In this document: one piece after another, positions 16,495 to 27,062 of the stretch
Layout of the letters: the number at the start of each line of letters is the position of its first letter
Position numbering within the stretch: position 1 is the stretch's first letter
DNA from: Fuerstiella sp.
GTDB lineage: Bacteria; Planctomycetota; Planctomycetia; Planctomycetales; Planctomycetaceae
Length of the DNA: 34,172 nt
Assembly (NCBI GenBank): GCA_022843805.1
Contig: JALHMY010000103.1
Coordinates: forward strand, 1-34,172
Direction: 5' to 3'
Position numbers and translations under genes: made by a program
Notes under the pieces: generated by a model
What the model saw: the letters and a program-made list of their open reading frames with translations, nothing else
Told to the model about the DNA's origin: nothing
Database searches by the model: none

Positions 16495-16917
16495 TTGTGG
16501 TCGTCGGGTGGCGGTCGTCAGCCCGCGATTTTCCGAACATCGGTCGGGAGATTGAAGCCCGTGCGGCTCGGCGAGACGGTTCAGCGGTTTCAGCGATCGC
16601 AACAGTTTCCTCGGTGACCTCGTGTTTGAAACCAACAGAACGATCAACCGTGACGAATTCACTGCTCAGACGCGGCGTTCCCGAAGAAATCCAGCAGGGT
16701 TGAGTCGAGCACTGACAGCCTGCACTGTCCAATACGGAGGATGGTATTGTTTCTCCACCTTTTTTGCATTGATGAGCGTTTATAGGCGTTCATCAGCGGT
16801 TGAAACTCATATTTTCTCGCGGTTCTCTGTTTGGCTGACGCTTAGGTCCGGACATGGAGATCCCTCGCTGTAGCATTTGCTTCGTCCCGGGTCGCGCCTT
16901 TCATTTCGCGCAGAACC

Positions 16918-19299
16918 CTATTTTTCGGGACGCATGGGTGTGAGCAGAAGGCGATTTCGGGCGACTTCTTCGACTTTGGTTCGTGAATAGGCAAGCGGAA
17001 AGTACTTCCCATCGGCCCAGAGAGGCAGAAGATCGTCGTAATGAGGACTCCCCGGCTGTCCGGATTGCCCAGGAGCACTGCTGGCCTGTCCCAGATCCCA
17101 GTCCGCCAGATCGAACACATGACGATAGGTCGCTCCATGGATCTGCCGGAAATCACGATCGTGACGGGTGTTCATGGGAGTATTCGCGTCGCCGCCTCGT
17201 GGTACGGATCCTGTGTTAAAGGCACGTGCATACTCTGGCCCAAGGTTCTCAAACGGATGCCTGAACGTTGCCAGATGCAACTGGCCCCACTTCCATGCAG
17301 ACTCGTCATTCCCCAGAAGTTCCTTCGTCCTCAAGACAGCCTTCGACAGAGTCTTAAACAGCAATTCATTGCGAGCAGACACCGGCTGAACTCCGAACCA
17401 CGATTCATCTGGTTCCTCGAGATGGTTCAGGATCACCGCGATGCTGCGCAGGTCCCCACGCTCTGTCACTTCCGGCAATGTGCCATGCAGAGCATACATG
17501 GCAGTCATGAGCTCCTGAATCCAAACAGCGTACAGCGGCCCTGCTGACGAATCCGCGCTGAGCTGACAGTCCCAGCTCAGAATTTTTTCAGACCAGATCT
17601 GCAACTCTGCCGGAAACTCAATCCTGCGAATGATGGCCTGCAGAGTTCGTGCGGGCAGCGACATTGTGTCATGCTGAATGCTTTGAAAGGACTGAATCGT
17701 GAACGGCTGCTCCGTTTGCAATCGCTCTTCAATCCGCCGAAAACGATAAGGGGCCGACCAGTCAAAAGCGACGAAATGCGAATAGCCATCTGGAACGATC
17801 CGATGATTGGCGGTCGCCAGCCAGCCTGACTTCGGGTTAAACGACTGTGGCAATTCCGTGACGTCGAGATAGCGGTCCCATTCGTAGTCATCGGAACTGC
17901 CTGGAACCGGCAGAAGGCCATTACCATTGCGTCGCACGGGAGTTGCCGCTGCGGCAATCCAGCCGATTTTCCCTCCGCGATCGGCATAAACAAAGTTCAG
18001 GCAGGGTATCTTCCATCTGGAGATGGCTTTCATGAACTGTTCGTGATTTTGTGCACGACTCACCGCCAGACTTGCAAGATAGGCAGCACTGCCCGGTTCA
18101 CTGCCAGCCCATTTGAGAGCGATGGCCGAATTCTTTGCCTGATCCTGATAAACCACGGGACCGTGTCGAGTGTAACGGAGCTCGAGTTCAACCGGGGTGC
18201 TTTTCCCTAACACCTCGATGGATTCACGTACAACGGTCATGGGTTCCCAGCGATCGCCGATCTGATAGAGATCCGGATTGTCCGGATGGGTTCGCTCCAC
18301 AAAAAGATCGGCCTGATCTGTACCGATGATCGTAAAACCCCATGCAATCTGTTCGTTGTGGCCGATGGCAACACCTGGAAGGCCGGGTTCTCCGCTTCCG
18401 ATCACATTCCATCCGGGTGCGTTCAGATGAACGAGGTAGCGAAGCGAAGGCAGAGTTGTGGAACGATGAGGATCGCTGGCAAGCAGTGGCTTTCCTGAGG
18501 CCGACAATCGTCCGTCGACGACCCAGTTATTGCTTTCGGACGTGGATGGTGTAAATCGAAGAATGCGGGTTGCCGTACGGAGGCCACTGAGAATCTCAGT
18601 CGTAATCAGGTCGAGCTGCAGTTGAGCGTCAGGAGTAAAAAGAGTGGGTGGGTCAGTCGGAGCCAGCAACCGTGCTTTTTCGAGGCCGACAGCCTGAATC
18701 AACAGAGCGCGGGATACTTCCTTTTCCCAGTTGCCGCTCATGATAATTCCGGACATACGCCCCAGAATATCTTCCGGCTGCCAGTGTTTGGGTCGGTAAC
18801 CAGCCAGCTGAAACTCGATCGGCAATCGATCCTGATGAGCATCGATACAAGCATTGATCCCCTGAGTAAACGCGGTGGCGATTTCCAGAGTGTCTTCAGA
18901 GTACCCTGTCCACTCCGCCTTCATATCACCGCGATAGCGAAGCAGTCGTGCGAACCGATCTGCAGCAATGGCTTCTTCGCCGAAAATCTCGGCAGTCTCC
19001 CCAACCGCGATTCTGCGCCAGAGATCCACCTGGAAGAGCCGATCCAGGGCCATTGAATATCCCTGAGCAAAAAACAGATCGTGACTGTTTGATGCGTAGA
19101 TATGAGCGACACCCCACTGATCGCGAATAATCTCAACCGACTGCTGCAGTCCTGGCAGTTCGACCTGGCCGTCGATCTTTGCCAGTACGCTGCGTGCCTG
19201 CGCGAGTAGCTTCGCGGCCTGCTCATCAGCGTCACCGGCAACTGATCCTGTTTCCGTCATCATGATAACCACCGACAGTAAAAGAAACCTCGTGAACAT
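16918..19299 (-). CDS. penicillin acylase family Ntn-hydrolase, periplasmic
   Basis: A 793-residue precursor of the N-terminal-nucleophile hydrolase family that includes penicillin G acylase and acyl-homoserine-lactone acylases. It opens with a signal peptide (FTRFLLLSVVIMM). The alpha chain carries RDQWGVAHIYASN and AQGYSMALDRLFQVDLWRR. The expected self-cleavage site is before Ser256 in SESNNWVVDG, which would become the beta-chain nucleophile. VAIGHNEQIAWGFTIIGTDQ and the C-terminal GQSGQPGSPHYDD are further family blocks. It removes acyl groups from amides in the periplasm, but the substrate (antibiotic, AHL or peptide) cannot be told. Start 19299 was chosen because AGGAGG lies 7 nt upstream. 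It follows the ABC permease by 87 bp on the same strand. Confidence 0.9.
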   Translation of the reverse strand: MFTRFLLLSVVIMMTETGSVAGDADEQAAKLLAQARSVLAKIDGQVELPGLQQSVEIIRDQWGVAHIYASNSHDLFFAQGYSMALDRLFQVDLWRRIAVGETAEIFGEEAIAADRFARLLRYRGDMKAEWTGYSEDTLEIATAFTQGINACIDAHQDRLPIEFQLAGYRPKHWQPEDILGRMSGIIMSGNWEKEVSRALLIQAVGLEKARLLAPTDPPTLFTPDAQLQLDLITTEILSGLRTATRILRFTPSTSESNNWVVDGRLSASGKPLLASDPHRSTTLPSLRYLVHLNAPGWNVIGSGEPGLPGVAIGHNEQIAWGFTIIGTDQADLFVERTHPDNPDLYQIGDRWEPMTVVRESIEVLGKSTPVELELRYTRHGPVVYQDQAKNSAIALKWAGSEPGSAAYLASLAVSRAQNHEQFMKAISRWKIPCLNFVYADRGGKIGWIAAAATPVRRNGNGLLPVPGSSDDYEWDRYLDVTELPQSFNPKSGWLATANHRIVPDGYSHFVAFDWSAPYRFRRIEERLQTEQPFTIQSFQSIQHDTMSLPARTLQAIIRRIEFPAELQIWSEKILSWDCQLSADSSAGPLYAVWIQELMTAMYALHGTLPEVTERGDLRSIAVILNHLEEPDESWFGVQPVSARNELLFKTLSKAVLRTKELLGNDESAWKWGQLHLATFRHPFENLGPEYARAFNTGSVPRGGDANTPMNTRHDRDFRQIHGATYRHVFDLADWDLGQASSAPGQSGQPGSPHYDDLLPLWADGKYFPLAYSRTKVEEVARNRLLLTPMRPEK

Positions 19300-19306
19300 G
19301 TCCTGT

Positions 19307-19312
19307 CCTCCT
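19307..19312 (-). promoter_or_regulatory. strong Shine-Dalgarno deciding the acylase start
   Basis: The minus strand reads AGGAGG, 7 nt before the ATG at 19299. An upstream in-frame ATG at 19326 has no such site and lies before this one, so 19299 is the preferred start. Confidence 0.75.
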
Positions 19313-19386
19313 GGCATTGTCGGCAACTTTAGACGCTGTGCTAAAATTCGTCACTGGAACTGAGATCGAGCTGAATGCTAATCCTG

Positions 19387-20583
19387 TCAAAACAACAACT
19401 GACGCAGGGACTCTGCGATGAACTGCTTCGAAATCCAGGCCGTAGTAACTGCGATGACAGAGCCGGCGAACAGCATCAGAGCAAGCTCGGCACCCAGCAA
19501 CATGATAATCGTCCGGCGACTGCATCCAAGCCGATACATGGTCTGCATTTCTGCGGCACGCAGTCGAATGGAAAGAGCCATCACCAGTGCCAGAAGCAGG
19601 CTCGTCACCAGAACAGCAATGGCTGAACTGACCCAAACCAGTTGCTCGATGCGAAAAACAACGCTCAGCAGCTCGGCAACAACATCCGGCGGCTTCAGGC
19701 ACTGGGCAGTCGGATTTTCCGATGAGTACCGCCCGATCAGCAGTACCCTGGACTTTTCGGAATCAGGGATTGCCAGAACAGCAGTGAGAGGAAATTTTGC
19801 CGGGTTTCCGTGAAAGTGGAACGAATCCAGATTGCCCGGAGTGATCTCTGTATACGGAAGAACCGCGGCGCTCGCCGTCACCTTTCCGCCGTCGCGATTC
19901 AGTACAAGATCCTGGTCGGACGATTTGGAAATGTCCTGATGGCCATGTCCGATGCCGTCAATGATCCACACCGTTTTCGTATCAGTAAAAATCACCTCGT
20001 CGTCAGGCGAGTGAGCAGCATCCAGAACACCCGTCACGTTCATTCTCAACGGGTAATCGCCTGCAAGATTGAAGGCATTGCGGGGAGCAGACAGGATTGT
20101 ATCCCCTGGTTTCAGCTGCAGTCTCTTCGCTGCATTGTAACCAGCCACGCAGTCGCCCAGTACGGAAGGTATCCGTCCAGATGCAATTCGCAGCTGACGA
20201 AATCTGTAATAGTCGGGTGAAGTCCCAACAATCGGTACGCCCGGCTGACCTTCGCGGCTCTGCGTTCGATACTTTGCATAGATCGGGATTGCAGTTGCCA
20301 GACCCGTTTTTTGTACCTCGCGAGCATCGCCGGAGGTTGTCGTGCCGGGAGGAAGGGCTTCGAAATACAACGCGTGCAGTGCCAGATCGATCCGACTTCC
20401 CTTTGCACCAATGACCAGCGGAGTTGAATCAGCTCTGGCTGAGATCTCCTGTCGGAACTGCTGCAGGAGGAGCCTCACGGTGAGTGGCAGCCAGAGCGTC
20501 AGAGCAAGGCACAGAATGATGGTGACGGCTCGTCCGAAGTGCCAGCGCAGCGACCGAATCGCGAGGTAAACTGCATTTTTCAT
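19387..20583 (-). CDS. ABC transporter permease, FtsX/MacB-like
   Basis: A 398-residue inner-membrane protein of the FtsX-like permease family. It has TM1 near residues 18-40 (AVTIILCLALTLWLPLTV) and a large periplasmic domain of about 250 residues. TM2 (WVSSAIAVLVTSLLLALVMA) is followed by the coupling-type segment MQTMYRLGCSRRTI and TM3 (LLGAELALMLFAGSVIAV). Family members normally have a fourth helix after TM3; here the protein ends about 20 residues later at RQLLF, and no other frame downstream supplies it. It overlaps the ATPase gene by 4 bp (ATGA), so the two are translationally coupled and should form one exporter or mechanotransmission complex, probably for lipoproteins or lipid-linked cargo. 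Confidence 0.88.
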   Translation of the reverse strand: MKNAVYLAIRSLRWHFGRAVTIILCLALTLWLPLTVRLLLQQFRQEISARADSTPLVIGAKGSRIDLALHALYFEALPPGTTTSGDAREVQKTGLATAIPIYAKYRTQSREGQPGVPIVGTSPDYYRFRQLRIASGRIPSVLGDCVAGYNAAKRLQLKPGDTILSAPRNAFNLAGDYPLRMNVTGVLDAAHSPDDEVIFTDTKTVWIIDGIGHGHQDISKSSDQDLVLNRDGGKVTASAAVLPYTEITPGNLDSFHFHGNPAKFPLTAVLAIPDSEKSRVLLIGRYSSENPTAQCLKPPDVVAELLSVVFRIEQLVWVSSAIAVLVTSLLLALVMALSIRLRAAEMQTMYRLGCSRRTIIMLLGAELALMLFAGSVIAVTTAWISKQFIAESLRQLLF

Positions 20584-21260
20584 TTGGCCGCCTTTCCGTG
20601 ATCCGACGTCCGAAATGTCTCAAACGGAATGACGCGATCAAATGCAGGAAGAAGTGAATGATCGTGAGTCACGGTCACAATTGTTGCGCCGGTTTCCCGC
20701 GCCTGTGACAACAGCAGCTGCAGTATTTCGTTTGAAAGTCGGGGATCCAGATTTCCGGTTGGTTCGTCGGCAAGCAACAGCACCGGGTTCAACAGCAGAG
20801 CTCGGCAGATCGCCACTCTCTGACGCTCTCCCTGAGAAAGACGTGTGACCGATTTCGTAACATGTAAACTCAGTCCAACACGTTTCAGCAGTTCGGCAGC
20901 GCGATCCCGATGTTTCGAATTCAGGACAATTGTTGACGAAATTCGACAGGGAAGCAGCACATTGTCTAAAACGCTGAGGTAATCAATGAGTTGAAAGTCC
21001 TGGAACACAAGCCCGATCTTCTGCAGACGGAATTCTCGTCGCTGGGCATCTGTCAGCTGGCTGACGCAGATTTCATCGATGTTCAGAGTGCCCTGAGAGG
21101 GAAGCAAAATTCCAGCCAGCAGGTTCAGCAGTGTCGTCTTCCCGCACCCACTGCGGCCGGTTACGGCAACTGCCTGACCTGACGGAATGCTGAGATGAGG
21201 GATATGCAGGTCGAACGAATCGGCGGGGTAGGCAAATCGAATCTCCGAAAGTTCAATCAT
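20580..21260 (-). CDS. ABC transporter ATP-binding protein, LolD-like
   Basis: A 226-residue nucleotide-binding subunit. Walker A is GRSGCGKTT, the Q-loop region is LVFQDFQLIDYLSV, the signature is LSQGERQRVAICRALL, and Walker B is LLLADEPTGNLD. The H-loop is in TVTHDHSLL. The GNLD motif is typical of the MacB/LolD/FtsE group, whose partners are FtsX-like permeases, as here. The open frame extends to 21404, but ATG 21260 gives the usual start (IELSEIRFAYP) and length. It is first in a minus-strand run with the permease and the acylase, and divergent from the VOC gene. Cargo is unknown. Confidence 0.93.
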   Translation of the reverse strand: MIELSEIRFAYPADSFDLHIPHLSIPSGQAVAVTGRSGCGKTTLLNLLAGILLPSQGTLNIDEICVSQLTDAQRREFRLQKIGLVFQDFQLIDYLSVLDNVLLPCRISSTIVLNSKHRDRAAELLKRVGLSLHVTKSVTRLSQGERQRVAICRALLLNPVLLLADEPTGNLDPRLSNEILQLLLSQARETGATIVTVTHDHSLLPAFDRVIPFETFRTSDHGKAAK

Positions 21261-21395
21261 AAGTCCATCCGTTTGCCACCTCAAAACCAATTTCCGTCCG
21301 TGACACTCGAACTTTGGTGACGGAATTGCCAAAGGATCGCTGCAACAATAAGTTACCCTCGCATTCGTCAGGCCTGGCCTGTCAACCTGACCGAG

Positions 21396-21405
21396 TGTGA
21401 TCACA
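21396..21405. promoter_or_regulatory. 10-bp palindrome in divergent promoter region
   Basis: TGTGATCACA is a perfect palindrome in the 235-bp gap between the divergent ABC and VOC genes, a usual place for a shared operator. The half-sites lack the 6-bp spacer of a CRP site. Ten base pairs can occur by chance. Confidence 0.25.
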
Positions 21406-21495
21406 TTTGTGGGAAGGATAAACGCTGTCCCATGTTTAAGCGATCACGGAGGTCGTCGGTTTGCAAACCTTTGTCCTGTTTGGGAGACTTTCGAA

Positions 21496-21972
21496 ATGAA
21501 CAGCCCCGTTTCACCGATCCCGGCTGGCTATCATTCAGTTACGCCGTATTTGCTGATACGCGGGGCATCCGAGGCAATCTCGTTTTACCAGAAGGCATTT
21601 GGTGCGGTGGAGGTCATGCGATTGCAGGGGCCGGATGGCAGAATTGGCCATGCTGAAATTCAAATTGGTGATTCACGAGTGATGATTGCCGATGAACATC
21701 CGGAAATGGATTTTCTGGGTCCGCAAAGCCGCGAAGGAACGACAGTAACAATGCTGCTCTACGTTGCTGATGCCGACGCCGTGTTTAACAGTGCACTCGA
21801 AGCAGGTGCGACAGAGCTGCGACCGCTGTGCGATCAGTTTTATGGTGATCGATCAGGAACCGTTGTCGATCCCTGGGGGCACATCTGGAGCATCGCAACA
21901 CATATTGAAGATGTCAGTCCGGACGAAATTCAGCGGCGATTTCAGGAGTTTTTCGGAGATGCTTCGGAATGA
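21496..21972 (+). CDS. VOC-family (glyoxalase/PhnB-like) protein
   Basis: A 158-residue protein of the vicinal oxygen chelate superfamily, PhnB-like group. The paired beta-alpha-beta-beta-beta modules are visible: VTPYLLIRGASEAISFYQKA, GHAEIQIGDSRVMIADEHPE, then TMLLYVADADAVFNSALEAG and QFYGDRSGTVVDPWGHIWSI. The group binds a metal or small molecule and includes many proteins of unknown substrate. The frame extends upstream to 21397, but ATG 21496, in front of SPVSPIPAGYHSVTPYL, is the usual start. Its stop overlaps the next gene's start by ATGA, indicating translational coupling. Confidence 0.88.
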   Translation: MNSPVSPIPAGYHSVTPYLLIRGASEAISFYQKAFGAVEVMRLQGPDGRIGHAEIQIGDSRVMIADEHPEMDFLGPQSREGTTVTMLLYVADADAVFNSALEAGATELRPLCDQFYGDRSGTVVDPWGHIWSIATHIEDVSPDEIQRRFQEFFGDASE

Positions 21973-22310
21973 AAGGTCCCGGCTCAAAACCAGGTCTGCT
22001 TTTTCAGCTTGTTGTACCGGCGACCGCCGTATTCATCATCACGATCCTGTCTCTGATCGCGGTGTTGTTTAGTGACGAACGTGCGCCACTGGCTCAATGG
22101 CTAAACCGCAACGGCAATACTCTGCTGCTCGCCGAACTTGTTGCTGTGATTGCTCTCAGCATTCTGGCGATGGCTGTTGACCGCTGGAAAACACTCCGCT
22201 CTCTCGCTGCTGCTCGACCGGCAAAATCTTCGCACGAGTTTGCTGACGGAAAAAATGGTGAGGCCAGTTCCAGTGCAACAAACTCCGGCAACGTACATCC
22301 GGAATCGTAG
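21969..22310 (+). CDS. small two-helix membrane protein, unknown function
   Basis: A 113-residue protein with two hydrophobic segments (about 11-34, LFQLVVPATAVFIITILSLI, and 50-68, TLLLAELVAVIALSILAMAV). They are followed by a charged, low-complexity cytoplasmic or periplasmic tail rich in Ala, Ser and Asn. I do not recognise a family. The start overlaps the stop of the VOC gene by 4 bp (ATGA), which supports it as a real, co-translated gene. The ligase gene follows 96 bp downstream on the same strand. Confidence 0.65.
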   Translation: MKGPGSKPGLLFQLVVPATAVFIITILSLIAVLFSDERAPLAQWLNRNGNTLLLAELVAVIALSILAMAVDRWKTLRSLAAARPAKSSHEFADGKNGEASSSATNSGNVHPES

Positions 22311-24518
<2,208 letters not shown>

Positions 24519-24658
24519 GGGGCAATGCGTTGAAATTTCTGTCCGAATCGGATCAATTTGTAAAACGCCGGGTGATGCTGCGTGTATGTGAGAATTTCCC
24601 GATGACCGGGCAGATGGAATCGTTGCGGAGACGACAGGCAGATGGACAGTAGACGAGG

Positions 24659-26386
24659 ATGACTGTGGCCAGGGCGACACTATTGGTCATCAACGGGCCA
24701 AATCGAGGTAGCCGTTATGAGATTTCTTCTGATGAAGAGGTCATCATCGGTCGCAGTGTCGGCAGCCATGTGCGACTGGACGACAGCGAAGTGTCGCGGC
24801 ATCATGCAAGAATTCGCCACAACGGTTCAGATTTCGTCATGATTGATCTGAATAGTGCAAACGGCACACTTTTGAATGGTCAGAAAGTAACGGAGAAGCG
24901 TCTTAGAAACGGCGACAGTCTGCGACTTGGTACAACTCTGCTGACGTTTCAGTCGACTGCCAGTACACCTCCGTCTATCGCCACTGGTGAACACATTCGT
25001 TTTGTTGACGATCTTCAGTCCTCGCCGCAGTCCGCAATTGTTCAAAAGGTAGAAGTCACTGCTCCCCTGCTGACTGTTCCCGCAACGGATCGAAAATTTG
25101 GGCCCGAACTTCTTTATCAGGTTGCTGAAGAGCTGGTGACCCCCGCTCATACGCTTGATTCGCTTCTGCAGCGAATCCTTGAACTCAGCATGCTGGCACT
25201 TGGTGCTGATCGCGGTTGTGTACTGCTGAAAGATCCCATTGGATCCGATCTCACCGCAATGGCCTTTTTTCGCTCGCAGACACAGGGCCCGGCTTCGGCA
25301 GGACAGATGCCGGTATCGCGGTCAATTACAGATTACGTCATGCGGACGGGCCAGGCCGTCCGAACGTCCGACGCAATGCTGGATGATCGGTTCGATGCGG
25401 GCCAGAGCATTGTCACGTCCGGAGTGCGGGAAGCGATCTGTGCTCCCATGAAGGGACGATCTGATCTGCTGGGTGTCTTCTATATCGATACAACTTCTGC
25501 GGTCGATCCTCTCGCCACAAAAATGGCTCATCAGCGACTGACCGATGAACATCTGCGAACGGTGCTGACGGTGGCGAGACAGTCAGCACTTGCCATTGAA
25601 TCACGACAATTTCAGGAAGCCCTTGTGCGAGCAGAGAGGTTCGCGGCGATGGGGCAGACAATTACGGTGCTCAGCCACCATATCAAGAATATTCTTCAGG
25701 GTGTCCGTGGCGGAAGTTATCTGATCCGCATGGGCCTCGATCAGCAAAAGGATGAGATGATTCGCCAGGGATGGGGAATTGTGGAGCGGAATCAGACTCG
25801 GATCTATGACCTCGTTATGGATATGCTCTCATTCAGCAAGGATCGGGTTCCCTGTCTTCAGCGTTCTGATCTGAACCGGGTCATCAGTGAGGTCGCGGAA
25901 CTGGCTGCTGCGCGTGCTCAGGAATGCGGAGTCTCCTTTGATTATCGTCCGGGGGCGGATATTCCGGCAGCCCTGTTCGACCCCGAAGGCATTCACCGGG
26001 CCGTACTGAATATTGTTTCAAACGCCATTGAAGCAGTGGATGATGCGGAAAACGGAGCAGTCGTCCTTCAGACAGGTTATGACAAAGCCGCTTCCATGAT
26101 GCTGGTTGCAGTCAGTGACAACGGCCCCGGAATTCCTGACGATCAGCGAGCCGCGATCTTTAACGTTTTTGAGTCGTCAAAAGGTTCCCGTGGAACGGGA
26201 ATTGGTCTGCCTGTCAGTCGCAAAATTATGCGAGAGCATGGCGGGCGAATTCGAGTCGAAGGTGGTCCCGGTGAAGGGACCCGATTCGTACTTAGCTGGC
26301 CCCGCGGAACATCAAATTCAACCGATTCAGGCGTGGACAATCCCCCAATGATTCCCGGCCACGGCAGCTCAGTCATTCGCCTTTAA
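24659..26386 (+). CDS. FHA-GAF sensor histidine kinase
   Basis: A 575-residue soluble kinase. The N-terminal FHA domain (about 8-95; GRSVGSHVRLDDSEVSRHHA, NGTLLNG) should bind a phosphothreonine protein. A GAF domain follows (about 140-310; LELSMLALGADRGCVLLKD to DLLGVFYIDT). The kinase core has the phospho-acceptor His340 in LSHHIKNIL, then an ATPase domain with NIVSNAIEAV (N box), DNGPGIP (G1), GTGIGLPVSRKI (G2) and GEGTRFVLSWP. There is no transmembrane segment and no receiver domain, and no response regulator gene lies nearby, so the partner is unknown. FHA at the front of a His kinase suggests cross-talk with Ser/Thr kinases, numerous in planctomycetes. It is convergent with the efflux locus across the repeat array. 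Confidence 0.92.
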   Translation: MTVARATLLVINGPNRGSRYEISSDEEVIIGRSVGSHVRLDDSEVSRHHARIRHNGSDFVMIDLNSANGTLLNGQKVTEKRLRNGDSLRLGTTLLTFQSTASTPPSIATGEHIRFVDDLQSSPQSAIVQKVEVTAPLLTVPATDRKFGPELLYQVAEELVTPAHTLDSLLQRILELSMLALGADRGCVLLKDPIGSDLTAMAFFRSQTQGPASAGQMPVSRSITDYVMRTGQAVRTSDAMLDDRFDAGQSIVTSGVREAICAPMKGRSDLLGVFYIDTTSAVDPLATKMAHQRLTDEHLRTVLTVARQSALAIESRQFQEALVRAERFAAMGQTITVLSHHIKNILQGVRGGSYLIRMGLDQQKDEMIRQGWGIVERNQTRIYDLVMDMLSFSKDRVPCLQRSDLNRVISEVAELAAARAQECGVSFDYRPGADIPAALFDPEGIHRAVLNIVSNAIEAVDDAENGAVVLQTGYDKAASMMLVAVSDNGPGIPDDQRAAIFNVFESSKGSRGTGIGLPVSRKIMREHGGRIRVEGGPGEGTRFVLSWPRGTSNSTDSGVDNPPMIPGHGSSVIRL

Positions 26387-26430
26387 AATCAGTTGGACGG
26401 CCTTTAAGGCGAGTGGAAAAATTGTTGTCA

Positions 26431-26904
26431 CCGGGAGGGCGAGGCTCCCGCCGAGCCGAGCTTTTGCCGGGAGGGCGAGGCTCCCGCCGAGCCGAACTTT
26501 TCGCCGGGAGGGCGAGGCTCCCGCCGAGCCGAACTTTTCGCCGGGAGGGCGAGGCTCCCGCCGAGCCGAGCTTTTCGCCGGGAGGGCGAGGCTCCCGCCG
26601 AGCCGAACTTTTCGCGGGAGGGCGAGGCTCCCGCCGAGCCGAACTTTTCGCCGGGAGGGCGAGGCTCCCGCCGAGCCGAACTTTTCGCGGGAGGGCGAGG
26701 CTCCCGCCGAGCCGAGCTTTTCGCGGGAGGGCGAGGCTCCCGCCGAGCCGAGCTTTTCGCGGGAGGGCGAGGCTCCCGCCGAGCCGAACTTTTCGCGGGA
26801 GGGCGAGGCTCCCGCCGAGCCGAACTTTTCGCGGGAGGGCGAGGCTCCCGCCGAGCCGAACTTTTCGCGGGAGGGCGAGGCTCCCGCCGAGCCGAACTTT
26901 TCGC
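26431..26904. repeat. array of 13 direct 36-37-bp repeats
   Basis: Thirteen units start (GGGAG) at 26433, 26469, 26506, 26543, 26580, 26616, 26653, 26689, 26725, 26761, 26797, 26833 and 26869, with periods of 36 or 37 bp. Each has a 26-nt core beginning GGGAGGGCGAGG and ending GCCGAGCCG, plus a short linker of the type AACTTTTCGC. The core can fold (GGGAG with CTCCC). Linkers vary only as AACTT/AGCTT and CGCCGGG/CGCGGG. All three forward frames stay open, so spurious proteins are predicted across it. The array lies between convergent genes. Confidence 0.92.
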
Positions 26905-27022
26905 GGCTCAGCAGGAGCTTCGCCCTCCCGGCTTCGGCTCAGCAGGAGCTTCGCCCTCCCGGCTTTGGCTCAGCAGGAGCTTCGCCCTCCCGGCTTTGGC
27001 TCAGCAGGAGCTTCGCCCTCCC
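26905..27022. repeat. four inverted, diverged copies of the array core, 31-bp period
   Basis: Units start at 26905, 26936, 26967 and 26998 and read GGCTCAGCAGGAGC, then TTCGCCCTCCC. The reverse complement differs from the 26-nt array core at about three positions and lacks the final G. These are an opposite-strand, diverged subfamily placed head to head with the 13 direct units. The linker GGCTTT or GGCTTC gives the 31-bp period. Confidence 0.85.
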
Positions 27023-27062
27023 ATCTGCCGAGATGATTGGTATGTTTTCAACTGCCGCTCGC

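Larger units (their letters stand above)
16111..16917. other. gene-free region with hairpin repeats
   Basis: About 800 bp lie between the second LuxR gene and the 3' end of the penicillin acylase gene, a convergent junction. Open frames exist on both strands but show no protein-like features. A weak stem (AGCCTG 16111-16116 with CAGGCT 16132-16137) directly follows the LuxR stop. Further on are hairpins at 16233-16252 and 16451-16494. Near 16771-16796 a GATGA...TCATC near-palindrome occurs. Confidence 0.55.

Noticed and set aside
16210-16662. 150-codon minus-strand frame in the gene-free region
   Set aside because: Low-complexity Arg/Ser-rich product spanning the hairpin repeats, with no conserved motif or ribosome site.
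21396-21405. CRP-type binding site
   Set aside because: The TGTGA/TCACA half-sites abut with no 6-bp spacer, so it does not fit a CRP site; kept only as a generic palindrome.
26431-27022. CRISPR array
   Set aside because: The units are near-tandem with only about 10-bp constant linkers. There are no unique spacers of 28-40 bp and no cas genes nearby.
26413-27036. 207-codon open frame through the repeat array
   Set aside because: It begins at a GTG and encodes only the repeat in shifting frames (GRGSRRAEL, RARLPPSR, REGEAPAEP). All frames are open because of the repeat sequence, so it is not a gene.
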